DNA of 13,314 nucleotides from Minisyncoccota bacterium. Lineage in GTDB: Bacteria; Patescibacteriota; Minisyncoccia; UBA6257; HR35. The first letter of the stretch is position 1. The number at the start of each line of letters is the position of its first letter. The notes below the pieces were generated by a model. It had not been told where the DNA came from. It ran no database searches and saw only the letters and a program-made list of their open reading frames with translations. Positions 7,847 to 13,314 of the stretch are shown in pieces. Made by a program: the position numbers and the translations under genes. Location of the stretch: positions 1 to 13,314 of the forward strand of contig CALHPI010000010.1 of assembly GCA_938036275.1 (NCBI GenBank), written 5' to 3'.

Positions 7847-8903
7847 TATAATAAATTAAATAATCCTTAATTTTAATTTTATTCTTTAAACTCATTTCTT
7901 TTAAATAGATTAAAAAAGAATTCTTTTTAATTGGCCGTAACGAAGAGATTAAGTGCCAAAGTTCTTCTTGATGGATAATTTTCTTTTTTTTTAAAAATTC
8001 TAAAATTAAATCTTTAGCACTGCCCGGTGTTAAGCCCCATTCTTGAAGACCATAAACGCCTTTACCCAGAAAAGAAAAAAAATCATTTCTGATAAGTTCA
8101 TTTTTGATAAGATTGGGGCGATAATTTTTTCGCCAACTGATTGGAATTAATTCATCTTCAATTTTTTGAAGTTGATTTAGTTTTCGATAAATTTCAAGAT
8201 AATGTAAGGGTTTATTTTCTAATTTGAGAATAAAATAAATTTTATCTCTTAAAGAACGAGGAGCAATAAAACGATGATCAACAAAACCCCAAAAACCAAA
8301 AGGATTTTTAGCTAGTTTTTTTAAAATAGTTAAAAAGTCAATCAATTCTTCAAAATTAGGTTGGTGATGGAAATGATATTTAAATTCTTTAATGACCAAG
8401 GACATAAATTTTGCTTCGGGATAAAAACCTTCATGTTCAGCAAGGGAAAAGTAAATTCTTTTTAAACAATGACGAGCTAAATTATATAATTTTTCATTGG
8501 CTGCATAGAAACTATAAAAATTTTCATCAGTTGGCGAATAATAAATTTTTTTTGAAAATAAGCATAAAAATCTATAAATCCTGAGATCATTATCAGAAAG
8601 TTTAAAATTTTCTTTTATTTCTTGATGAAACTTTATCTCTTTTTTAATGCCCAGAGGTTTTAAAAATTCTTTCGTTTCCTCAAGAAAACGATTCCAAGAA
8701 GAATGTTTTTGAAGAAAGTTTTCGATTTTTTTTAAAGCTTGAAATTGAATTTGTCTAATCCTTTCCCGACTCAGATTATAATCTTGACCAATTTCCGCTA
8801 AGGTTTCTTCATCATCTAAAAGACCATACCTTCTTAAAAGAATCTCCTTTTCTCGATTGTCTAAATCGGAAAAAATATCTTTTAAAAAAGAATCAAGCTT
8901 CAT
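7839..8903 (-). CDS. Sigma-70 region 4-like HTH protein with HARE-HTH domain
   Basis: A 354-residue putative transcription regulator. Residues about 13-60 match sigma region 4: [15 protein letters not shown], then [20 protein letters not shown], which carries the -35-reading helix-turn-helix. No region 2 or 3 follows, so it cannot replace a complete sigma factor. A helical middle (about 100-200) is unrecognised. Residues about 213-290 ([20 protein letters not shown] ... [20 protein letters not shown]) fit the HARE-HTH winged-helix family known from the RNA polymerase delta subunit and restriction-linked proteins. Residues 295-354 may form another helical or winged domain. It is the first gene of the minus-strand array, with its stop overlapping the next ATG by 8 nt, so it may control the array or the ATPase pair. 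Confidence 0.7.
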   Translation of the reverse strand: MKLDSFLKDIFSDLDNREKEILLRRYGLLDDEETLAEIGQDYNLSRERIRQIQFQALKKIENFLQKHSSWNRFLEETKEFLKPLGIKKEIKFHQEIKENFKLSDNDLRIYRFLCLFSKKIYYSPTDENFYSFYAANEKLYNLARHCLKRIYFSLAEHEGFYPEAKFMSLVIKEFKYHFHHQPNFEELIDFLTILKKLAKNPFGFWGFVDHRFIAPRSLRDKIYFILKLENKPLHYLEIYRKLNQLQKIEDELIPISWRKNYRPNLIKNELIRNDFFSFLGKGVYGLQEWGLTPGSAKDLILEFLKKKKIIHQEELWHLISSLRPIKKNSFLIYLKEMSLKNKIKIKDYLIYYND

Positions 8904-8910
8904 TAGAATT

Positions 8911-8940
8911 ATTTTATCAAGATTTTACTAATTTATACAA
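8911..8940 (-). promoter_or_regulatory. Putative promoter of the minus-strand array, leaderless type
   Basis: Read on the minus strand, TTGTAT (8940-8935) is followed after 18 bp by TAAAAT (8916-8911), a 5/6 match to the -10 box with a weak -35. Transcription would begin about 7 nt later, at or next to the ATG at 8903, giving a leaderless or almost leaderless mRNA. No Shine-Dalgarno sequence precedes that ATG, which agrees. The alternative TATAAA (8936-8931) would give a leader of about 20 nt. AT-rich sequence makes chance matches common. Confidence 0.4.
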
Positions 8941-8943
8941 ATT

Positions 8944-8973
8944 GAAAACACCGGATATAAATCCGGTGTTTTC
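8944..8973 (-). terminator. Perfect 13-bp hairpin, probable Rho-independent terminator
   Basis: GAAAACACCGGAT, loop ATAA, then its exact reverse complement: a 13-bp stem with 4-nt loop. On the minus strand the GC core is followed by TTTTC, and it lies 33 nt beyond the stop of the small proline-rich gene, so it would end that transcript and insulate the array starting at 8903. The A and T flanks make it symmetrical, so it could also work on plus, although no plus gene ends nearby. Confidence 0.75.
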
Positions 8974-9005
8974 TTGATAAATTAAAAAATTAACTAATTT
9001 AATTT

Positions 9006-9221
9006 TTAAGGTGTTGGGGTTGACGGTACTGGTGTTGGAACTACTGGCGCTGGAGCTGGTACTTCTGTTCCAGGAGTTGGCGCTTCTGGTCCAGGAGTTG
9101 CTGAAGGTATTGGTAAAGGAACTGTTGATAATCGACCTCTATTAACAAACCAATAAGTAACAACTCCTAAAGCCAAAAGAACGACAACAACTAAGGCAAT
9201 AATTAAATTTTTTCTTTGCAT
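9006..9221 (-). CDS. Small membrane-anchored proline-rich protein
   Basis: A 71-residue protein of unknown function. A short basic N terminus (MQRKN) leads into one hydrophobic helix at about 6-27, then an Arg-containing turn. Residues 35-71 are a Pro/Thr/Ala/Val tail with 15 prolines in 37 residues, built from PTP, PAP and PVP units. There is no lipobox cysteine, so it is probably a signal anchor with the tail outside the membrane, as in cell-wall-spanning linkers. The tail is richer in GC than the neighbours because of its proline and alanine codons. A possible AAAGG ribosome binding site (9237-9233) lies 11 nt before the ATG, inside a palindrome. It is a single-gene unit ending at the hairpin at 8944-8973. 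Confidence 0.7.
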   Translation of the reverse strand: MQRKNLIIALVVVVLLALGVVTYWFVNRGRLSTVPLPIPSATPGPEAPTPGTEVPAPAPVVPTPVPSTPTP

Positions 9222-9244
9222 TTATTAAGGTACCTTTAATAAAT
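9220..9244. repeat. Near-perfect palindrome over the RBS of the proline-rich gene
   Basis: ATTTATTAA, GGTACC and TTTAATAAAT form an inverted repeat with one unpaired base around a KpnI-like centre. In the minus-strand mRNA it would include the AAAGG site and reach the start codon, so a folded form could hide the ribosome binding region. It could equally be an operator for a dimeric repressor. The flanks are AT-rich, so a chance origin is possible. Confidence 0.4.
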
Positions 9245-9319
9245 AACGACCCTTAAAAATTATGTTAAAATTTTATCATAAAAATTTTAAATCCCCAAAT
9301 TTTTCTGTGGAAACCAAAA

Positions 9320-9436
9320 ATGAGAAAAGAGCTTTTAATAATTATTTTTTTAATCATTATTTTTATTTATATCTGGATTTTTTCTAACCCAACCCTTTAT
9401 CTGGAGATTATACGAATAATTTTCCGCCTTCGTTAA
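9320..9436 (+). CDS. Possible 38-residue single-span membrane peptide
   Basis: An ATG at 9320 opens a 38-codon frame ending in TAA at 9434-9436. The product starts MRKELL, has a run of Ile/Leu/Phe/Tyr/Trp from about 5 to 22 that would span the membrane, and ends with the basic IIRIIFRLR. A GTGGAAA stretch lies about 6-12 nt upstream as a weak ribosome binding site. It fills most of the gap between the proline-rich gene and the heat-shock promoter, ending 13 nt before the CIRCE-like element. AT-rich DNA readily produces hydrophobic frames, so this is only a candidate. Confidence 0.3.
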   Translation: MRKELLIIIFLIIIFIYIWIFSNPTLYLEIIRIIFRLR

Positions 9437-9449
9437 AAAACAAATTAAT

Positions 9450-9476
9450 TTAGCACCCTTGACATTCTGGTGATAA
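9450..9476 (+). promoter_or_regulatory. Degenerate CIRCE operator (HrcA binding site)
   Basis: TTAGCACCC, a 9-nt spacer, then TGGTGATAA. The published CIRCE consensus is TTAGCACTC-N9-GAGTGCTAA; the left arm matches 8/9, the right arm 6/9, and the spacer length is exact. The two arms are complementary at 7 of 9 positions. The spacer contains the -35 box of the promoter for hsp20-hrcA-grpE-dnaK, the second gene being hrcA. Autoregulated repression is therefore the natural reading. Confidence 0.7.
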
Positions 9477-9487
9477 AATAATATAAT
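9459..9487 (+). promoter_or_regulatory. Consensus sigma-70 promoter of the heat-shock operon
   Basis: TTGACA at 9459-9464, a 17-bp spacer and TATAAT at 9482-9487, matching both consensus hexamers at every position. Transcription should start near 9494, leaving a leader of about 30 nt before the hsp20 ATG, with TAAGG at 9507-9511 as a distant ribosome binding site. The strength of this promoter fits a gene set held down by a repressor, the CIRCE-like site at 9450-9476, rather than one needing an alternative sigma factor. Confidence 0.85.
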
Positions 9488-9524
9488 AAAAATAAAAAGG
9501 TCGACTTAAGGTTTCACATTAAAA

Positions 9525-9929
9525 ATGGTTTTAAAAAAGTGGGAACCGTTGAGAGATTTTATTGAAAGATTTTTTGAAGAAGATATTGTACTGCCACGAG
9601 TTTCTGTTTTAGCAACTGATGTTTATGAAACTAATAAAGATGTCATTGTCGAAATGAATGTTCCTGGGTTTAAAAAAGAAGATCTTAGAATTTCTTTCCA
9701 GGAGGGTTATTTAAAGGTCGAAGGTAAGGCCGAAGAGGAAAAAGAGACTAAGGAAAAAAATTATTGGCGAAAAGAAATTAAACGAGGATCCTTTGTCAGG
9801 GTGATCCCTTTACCAAGAGAAGTTGATGTTAAAAAAGCTAAAGCTAATTTAAAAGATGGAGTTTTGCAGGTCATCTTGCCAAAATTAGAGACAACTGAAG
9901 AATTTGGTGAAGAAATCAAAATTGACTAA
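9525..9929 (+). CDS. Small heat-shock protein, Hsp20/alpha-crystallin family
   Basis: ATP-independent holdase that keeps unfolding proteins soluble until DnaK can refold them. The 134 residues have the usual layout: an N-terminal arm (1-28) with the EPLRDFIERFFEE helix, an alpha-crystallin domain at about 29-120 including VYETNKDVIVEMNVPGFKKE, GYLKVEGKAE and the closing NLKDGVLQVILPK, then a C-terminal IKI (131-133) of the IxI type that docks oligomers. It is the first gene of the operon, about 30 nt after the predicted transcription start. Its TAA shares a base with the hrcA ATG (TAATG), so the two are translated together. Confidence 0.93.
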   Translation: MVLKKWEPLRDFIERFFEEDIVLPRVSVLATDVYETNKDVIVEMNVPGFKKEDLRISFQEGYLKVEGKAEEEKETKEKNYWRKEIKRGSFVRVIPLPREVDVKKAKANLKDGVLQVILPKLETTEEFGEEIKID

Positions 9930-10552
9930 TGTCACTTAACGAAACACAAAGACATGTTTTTTACAATTTAGTCCGCGATCATATTAGAACCAAAAAGCCA
10001 ATTGGTTCAAAAATTTTAGCGAAAAAATTAAAAATTTTTTCACCTCCAACCTTAAGATTCCATTTTAGAAAATTAGTGAAAAAAGGTTATCTTCGCAATT
10101 CGAAGAATTTTACTGGTCGCGAACCAACTGAAAAAGGTTGGCATTATTATTTAGAAAGTTATGAATTAAAGCCGGAAATAAAAATTACCTTTAAAAATTC
10201 TTTAGAAGAATTTTTAGAAAATGTTGCTTGGTTAACAGAAAATATTGTTTTTTTTAGAAAGAGGGATTCAGATCAATTTATTTTTAAAGGATTAAAAAAA
10301 GTTTTGAGTTCTTTTAATGATAAAGATTTTCTTTTCGATATTGGTGAGCTCATCGAAAATTTGGAAAAAATTGTTGCCACGATTGAAAATGATAAAATTT
10401 TAATTGGCAGAGAAATTAAAGAGTCAAAATCAGGTTCTTTAAGTTTAATCATTAAAAAAACAAAAGATTTTGAAATTGGTTTTTTAGGTCATAAAATTAA
10501 TTTTTACCACACTCTGTTTTTAGTTTTTAGAGATCTTAATGGAAGAAAATAA
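9929..10552 (+). CDS. hrcA: Short HrcA-like heat-shock repressor
   Basis: Winged-helix repressor that binds CIRCE operators. Residues 3-77 follow HrcA closely: LNETQRHVFYNLVRDHI, KKPIGSKILAKKL (family PVGS), SPPTLRFHFRKLVKKGYL (family S.ATIRNEM..LE..GYL), then TGREPTEKGWHYYLE (family AGR.PT..GYR.YV). The rest, to residue 207, is divergent, and the whole is well below the 340 or so residues of typical HrcA, so the GAF-like dimerisation/inserted part is reduced or replaced. No frameshift is evident; the frame is tightly overlapped on both sides (1 nt with hsp20, 14 nt with grpE), which argues for an intact short form. It probably represses its own operon at 9450-9476. Confidence 0.8.
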   Translation: MSLNETQRHVFYNLVRDHIRTKKPIGSKILAKKLKIFSPPTLRFHFRKLVKKGYLRNSKNFTGREPTEKGWHYYLESYELKPEIKITFKNSLEEFLENVAWLTENIVFFRKRDSDQFIFKGLKKVLSSFNDKDFLFDIGELIENLEKIVATIENDKILIGREIKESKSGSLSLIIKKTKDFEIGFLGHKINFYHTLFLVFRDLNGRK

Positions 10553-11054
10553 AGAAGAATTACCCAAAAGAGAAGAAACGATTGAAGAGCTTTTAGAAAA
10601 AGTTGCTCATTTAGAAAAAGAAAAAGATCAGTATTTAGAAAGTTTAAAAAGAGCTAAAGGTGATGTTTTAAGATTGCAAAAAGAATATGAAGAAAAATTT
10701 CAGAAAATTCAAGAGGTTGCTAATTTAGAACTTGTTTATCATTTACTTAATATTTTAGATAGTTTTGAATTAGCTTTCAAGGAAGCTGAAAAAAATGAGA
10801 TTAATAAAGGTTTTTATTTAATTTATTCTCAATTGAAAGATATTTTAGAGAAATTTGGTTTAGTTGAAATTGAAATTATGCCAAATCAGAAATTTGATCC
10901 TAATTTCCATGAAGCTTTAACGACTAAGCGCTGTGCCCAAGAAAATTGTTCTGGTGAAGATGAAGGCTTAATTGTTGAAGTTTTAAGTAAGGGTTATTTA
11001 TTCAAAGGTCAGCTTTTAAGACCAGCTCGAGTTAAGATTATCACTCATGAGTAG
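10539..11054 (+). CDS. grpE: GrpE nucleotide exchange factor
   Basis: Releases ADP from DnaK so that it can let go of its client. The 171 residues begin with a charged coiled coil (about 10-65), continue into the dimer helices LVYHLLNILDSFELAF at 65-80, and end in the beta-wing region with QKFDPNFHEAL at 117-127 and GYLFKGQLLRPARVKI at 152-167, both strong family signatures. Two cysteines (132, 137) lie in the wing loop RCAQENC, an uncommon but possibly accidental feature. The ATG lies inside the end of hrcA (14-nt overlap) and the TAG overlaps the dnaK ATG by 8 nt, so GrpE and DnaK are probably made in step. Confidence 0.93.
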   Translation: MEENKEELPKREETIEELLEKVAHLEKEKDQYLESLKRAKGDVLRLQKEYEEKFQKIQEVANLELVYHLLNILDSFELAFKEAEKNEINKGFYLIYSQLKDILEKFGLVEIEIMPNQKFDPNFHEALTTKRCAQENCSGEDEGLIVEVLSKGYLFKGQLLRPARVKIITHE

Positions 11055-12855
11055 AATTATCGGTATTGATTTAGGTACAACTAATTCAGTTGCCGCTATT
11101 GTTGAAGCCGGTGTTTTTCGAGTTCTGGAAAATCGTGAAGGTTCAAGACTAACACCTTCGGTAGTGGCGATTTCAAAATCAGGCGAAAGATTGGTGGGGA
11201 TATTAGCTAAAAGACAAGCTATAACTAATCCTAAAAATACTATTTTTTCAGTTAAAAGATTGATTGGCCGAAGGTTTGCTGATCCTGAGGTCCAAAAAAC
11301 AAAACAAATCTTACCTTATGAAATTAGAGAATCAGAGACCGGAGGGATTGAGGTTAAAATGGGAGAAAGATGGTATAAACCAGAAGAAATCTCTGCAATG
11401 GTACTTCAGAAAATTAAAATGGATGCCGAGGAAAAACTAGGTGAAGAAATTAAAGAGGCAGTAATTACTTGCCCAGCTTATTTTGATGATTCGCAAAGAG
11501 CGGCTACTAAAGCTGCTGGTGAAATAGCTGGTTTAGAAGTTAAAAGGCTTTTACCAGAACCAACTGCCGCTGCCTTAGCTTATGGTCTTGATAAACAAAA
11601 AAATGCCCGAATTTTAGTTTATGATTTCGGTGGCGGAACATTTGATATTTCAATTTTAGAAGTTGGCGATCAGGTGATTGAGACCAAAGGAATTGGCGGT
11701 GACACTTTTCTAGGCGGTGACGATTTTGATCAAAGAATTATTCAATTTTTAATTGATTGGTTTAAAAAAGAAGAAGGGGTTGATCTCTCGACAGACATTT
11801 TAGCCCTCCAAAGATTAAAAGAAGCAGCGGAAAGAGCTAAACAAGAACTTTCAACTTTATACGAAACCGAAATTAACCTTCCTTTTATAACTTCAACTCC
11901 GGCTGGACCCAAACATCTTTATTACAAATTAACCAGAAGCCAACTTGAAGATTTAACCAGGGATTTAGTCGAAAGATCAATTGAACTTGTCAAAAAAACA
12001 TTAAATGAAGTTGGTTTTAAACCAGAAGATATTGATGATATTGTTTTAGTTGGTGGCCAGACAAGAATGCCTTTGATTCAGCAAAAAGTTAAAGAATTAT
12101 TTAATAAAGAACCACGAAAGGATATTAATCCCGATGAAGTTGTAGCTATTGGCGCAGCTATTCAAGCAGGTATTTTACAAGGTGAAGTTAGAGAAATTTT
12201 ACTTTTAGATGTTGTTCCTTTGACCTTAGCTATTGAAACCTTAGGTGGTATTGCTCACCCAATGATCCCCAAAAATACCCCAATTCCTTATTCCAAAAAA
12301 GAAATTTTTACCACTGCCGAGGATAATCAGACCGTTGTTGAAATTCATGTTGTTCAAGGTGAAAGGCCCTTGGCTCAAGATAACAAAACTTTGGCAAGGT
12401 TTTTACTAGAAGGTATTCCGCCAGCGCCACGAGGAGTTCCTCAAATTGAGGTTACTTTTGATATTGACCAAAATGGAATTTTAACAGTAACGGCCATGGA
12501 TAAAGCAACTCAAAAAAGCCAAAGTGTCAAAATTACCAATTCGGTTAATATTTCTAAAGAAGAGATCGAAAAACTCAAGAAAGAAGCTGAAGAATATGCT
12601 GCTGAAGATTACCGCCGCCGAAAATTGGCTGAAACCAAAAATCAAGCTGATAATTTGATTTATCAAGCAAGAAAATTGCTTCAAGAATATAAAGATAAAA
12701 TAAGTGAAGATATAAAAAATAAGATTGAATTGAAAATCAAAGAGTTAGAAGAAACTAAAGAAAAAGCTAATTCAGCTGAAGAGGTTGAAGCCAAGATTAA
12801 AGAGTTAAATCAACTTTTAATGGAGACAGGTAAAGGTTTTTATCAAACTCAATGA
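11047..12855 (+). CDS. dnaK: Molecular chaperone DnaK (Hsp70)
   Basis: ATP-driven chaperone. The nucleotide domain has IGIDLGTTNS (5-14), SVKRLIGRR with catalytic K70, the longer form of the subdomain I loop (RRFADPEVQ...), PAYFDDSQR (143-151), VYDFGGGTFDIS (191-202) and VLVGGQTRMP (333-342). The linker ILLLDV (384-389) leads into the substrate domain with LTLAIETLGG and FDIDQNGILTVTA, and a helical lid runs to the end. At 602 residues it stops at GKGFYQTQ, without the usual acidic disordered tail. N170 of the invariant NEPTAAALAYG is proline (P170, then E171). Its TGA overlaps the next ATG by 4 nt. Function is very likely retained, since all nucleotide-binding motifs are present. Confidence 0.97.
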   Translation: MSRIIGIDLGTTNSVAAIVEAGVFRVLENREGSRLTPSVVAISKSGERLVGILAKRQAITNPKNTIFSVKRLIGRRFADPEVQKTKQILPYEIRESETGGIEVKMGERWYKPEEISAMVLQKIKMDAEEKLGEEIKEAVITCPAYFDDSQRAATKAAGEIAGLEVKRLLPEPTAAALAYGLDKQKNARILVYDFGGGTFDISILEVGDQVIETKGIGGDTFLGGDDFDQRIIQFLIDWFKKEEGVDLSTDILALQRLKEAAERAKQELSTLYETEINLPFITSTPAGPKHLYYKLTRSQLEDLTRDLVERSIELVKKTLNEVGFKPEDIDDIVLVGGQTRMPLIQQKVKELFNKEPRKDINPDEVVAIGAAIQAGILQGEVREILLLDVVPLTLAIETLGGIAHPMIPKNTPIPYSKKEIFTTAEDNQTVVEIHVVQGERPLAQDNKTLARFLLEGIPPAPRGVPQIEVTFDIDQNGILTVTAMDKATQKSQSVKITNSVNISKEEIEKLKKEAEEYAAEDYRRRKLAETKNQADNLIYQARKLLQEYKDKISEDIKNKIELKIKELEETKEKANSAEEVEAKIKELNQLLMETGKGFYQTQ

Positions 12856-13301
12856 AACTTCTACCTTCTTATGAAAAAGCTTTTATTTTTCTATCAAATT
12901 TACTGGCTTTATTTTTAATTTTAACCATTAATTTTTATCAGTATTTTATTCATCAACAAAGCTTACTATCTACTTTTGATAGTTTCCAAAAATTTACCAA
13001 AAAGAGCCAGATTATTTTAGCTTTCTTCGATTTAAATTTTAACTCTCAAGAAAAGATCCCTGACTTAGTCGTTAAAATTTTAAAAAAATATCAATTGCCC
13101 TTACTAACAAAAGGGATTTTGTTTAATTTTTTATCCCAAGAAACTTTGGAAAATTTTTTTTATAGCTCTTTAAAAACAGGTTGGCAAAATTTAGCCATAA
13201 GTAAAATATACTTAATTATATTTTCTTATAATTTATTTTTAAAATCAAATCTTGTTAAAATAAGTACTTATTCATTAACTGAAGAAGTTTTAGAATTATA
13301 A
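12852..13301 (+). CDS. Unrecognised membrane protein at the end of the heat-shock operon
   Basis: A 149-residue protein that I do not recognise. It starts MKLLPSYEKA and has a strong hydrophobic helix at about 11-32 (FIFLSNLLALFLILTINFY), which could be a signal anchor. A soluble part with many Phe, Leu and Lys follows, including a helical PDLVVKILKKYQLPLL stretch (about 70-85) and a second hydrophobic stretch at about 117-130 (ISKIYLIIFSYNLFL) that could be a second span. There is no cysteine and no obvious catalytic motif. The ATG shares ATGA with the dnaK stop, so it is translated with the chaperones. A stress-related or envelope role is only suggested by that position. Confidence 0.65.
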   Translation: MKLLPSYEKAFIFLSNLLALFLILTINFYQYFIHQQSLLSTFDSFQKFTKKSQIILAFFDLNFNSQEKIPDLVVKILKKYQLPLLTKGILFNFLSQETLENFFYSSLKTGWQNLAISKIYLIIFSYNLFLKSNLVKISTYSLTEEVLEL

Positions 13302-13302
13302 A

Positions 13303-13314
13303 ATGGATGATTAT
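13303..13314 (+). CDS. Possible start of the next gene (dnaJ candidate)
   Basis: An ATG one base after the preceding stop begins Met-Asp-Asp-Tyr before the window ends. Operon position after grpE-dnaK and this N terminus are compatible with DnaJ, which usually begins M..DYY.ILG. Four codons cannot prove it. Confidence 0.25.

Noticed and set aside
8904..9524. Replication origin, suggested by the strand switch and by the rpmH-rnpA-yidC genes that often lie near dnaA
   Set aside because: Only one poor DnaA-box-like match (TGTGGAAAC near 9306) is present, there is no cluster of boxes, and dnaA itself is not in the window.
12481..12684. Minus-strand open frame of 67 codons inside dnaK
   Set aside because: It is the complement of the conserved DnaK substrate domain and lid; its Phe/Ile-rich product is what the complement of Lys/Glu codons gives.
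1..13314. CRISPR array, insertion sequence or long direct repeats
   Set aside because: No regularly spaced repeats, transposase-like proteins or terminal inverted repeats were seen on either strand.
1..13314. Alternative genetic code with UGA read as Gly or Trp
   Set aside because: TGA ends dnaG, dnaK and the sigma-like gene at positions that match family lengths and neighbouring starts, and no conserved domain is interrupted by TGA.

Overview
The window is an AT-rich (roughly 30% GC), very compact bacterial chromosome segment, most likely from a Patescibacteria (Candidate Phyla Radiation) genome. The evidence is the gene density with overlapping stops and starts, the rarity of clear Shine-Dalgarno sites, shortened housekeeping proteins (YidC, HrcA, DnaX), and a VirD4-like ATPase next to a membrane protein carrying the '[11 protein letters not shown]' type motif that I associate with that group. 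TGA serves as a normal stop (dnaG, dnaK and the sigma-like gene), so this is not a lineage that reads UGA as glycine. The placement is inference; no taxonomic marker was searched.

Left part (97-8903), all on the minus strand, is one nearly gapless array. In transcription order it holds a sigma-region-4/HARE-HTH regulator, a membrane protein, a VirD4/TraD-like DNA-translocating ATPase, primase dnaG, housekeeping sigma factor rpoD, clamp-loader dnaX, tRNA-Gln(TTG), rpmH (38 aa), rnpA and yidC. Junctions range from a 14-nt overlap to a 14-nt gap, so one transcript could cover DNA transport, replication, transcription, tRNA processing, translation and membrane insertion. A plus-strand gene fragment enters from the left edge and overlaps the 3' end of yidC.

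Middle (8904-9524) is the divergent region. It holds a perfect hairpin that probably ends a small minus-strand gene for a membrane-anchored proline-rich protein, a palindrome over that gene's ribosome binding region, a possible 38-aa membrane peptide on plus, and a consensus promoter (TTGACA, 17 bp, TATAAT) whose -35 box lies in the spacer of a degenerate CIRCE operator.

Right part (9525-13314), on the plus strand, is a heat-shock operon: hsp20, a short hrcA, grpE, dnaK, then an unrecognised membrane protein, all overlapping by 1-14 nt. The last 12 bases could start another gene (Met-Asp-Asp-Tyr, compatible with dnaJ). HrcA probably represses the whole operon through the CIRCE-like site, while Hsp20 holds unfolded clients and GrpE-DnaK refold them.
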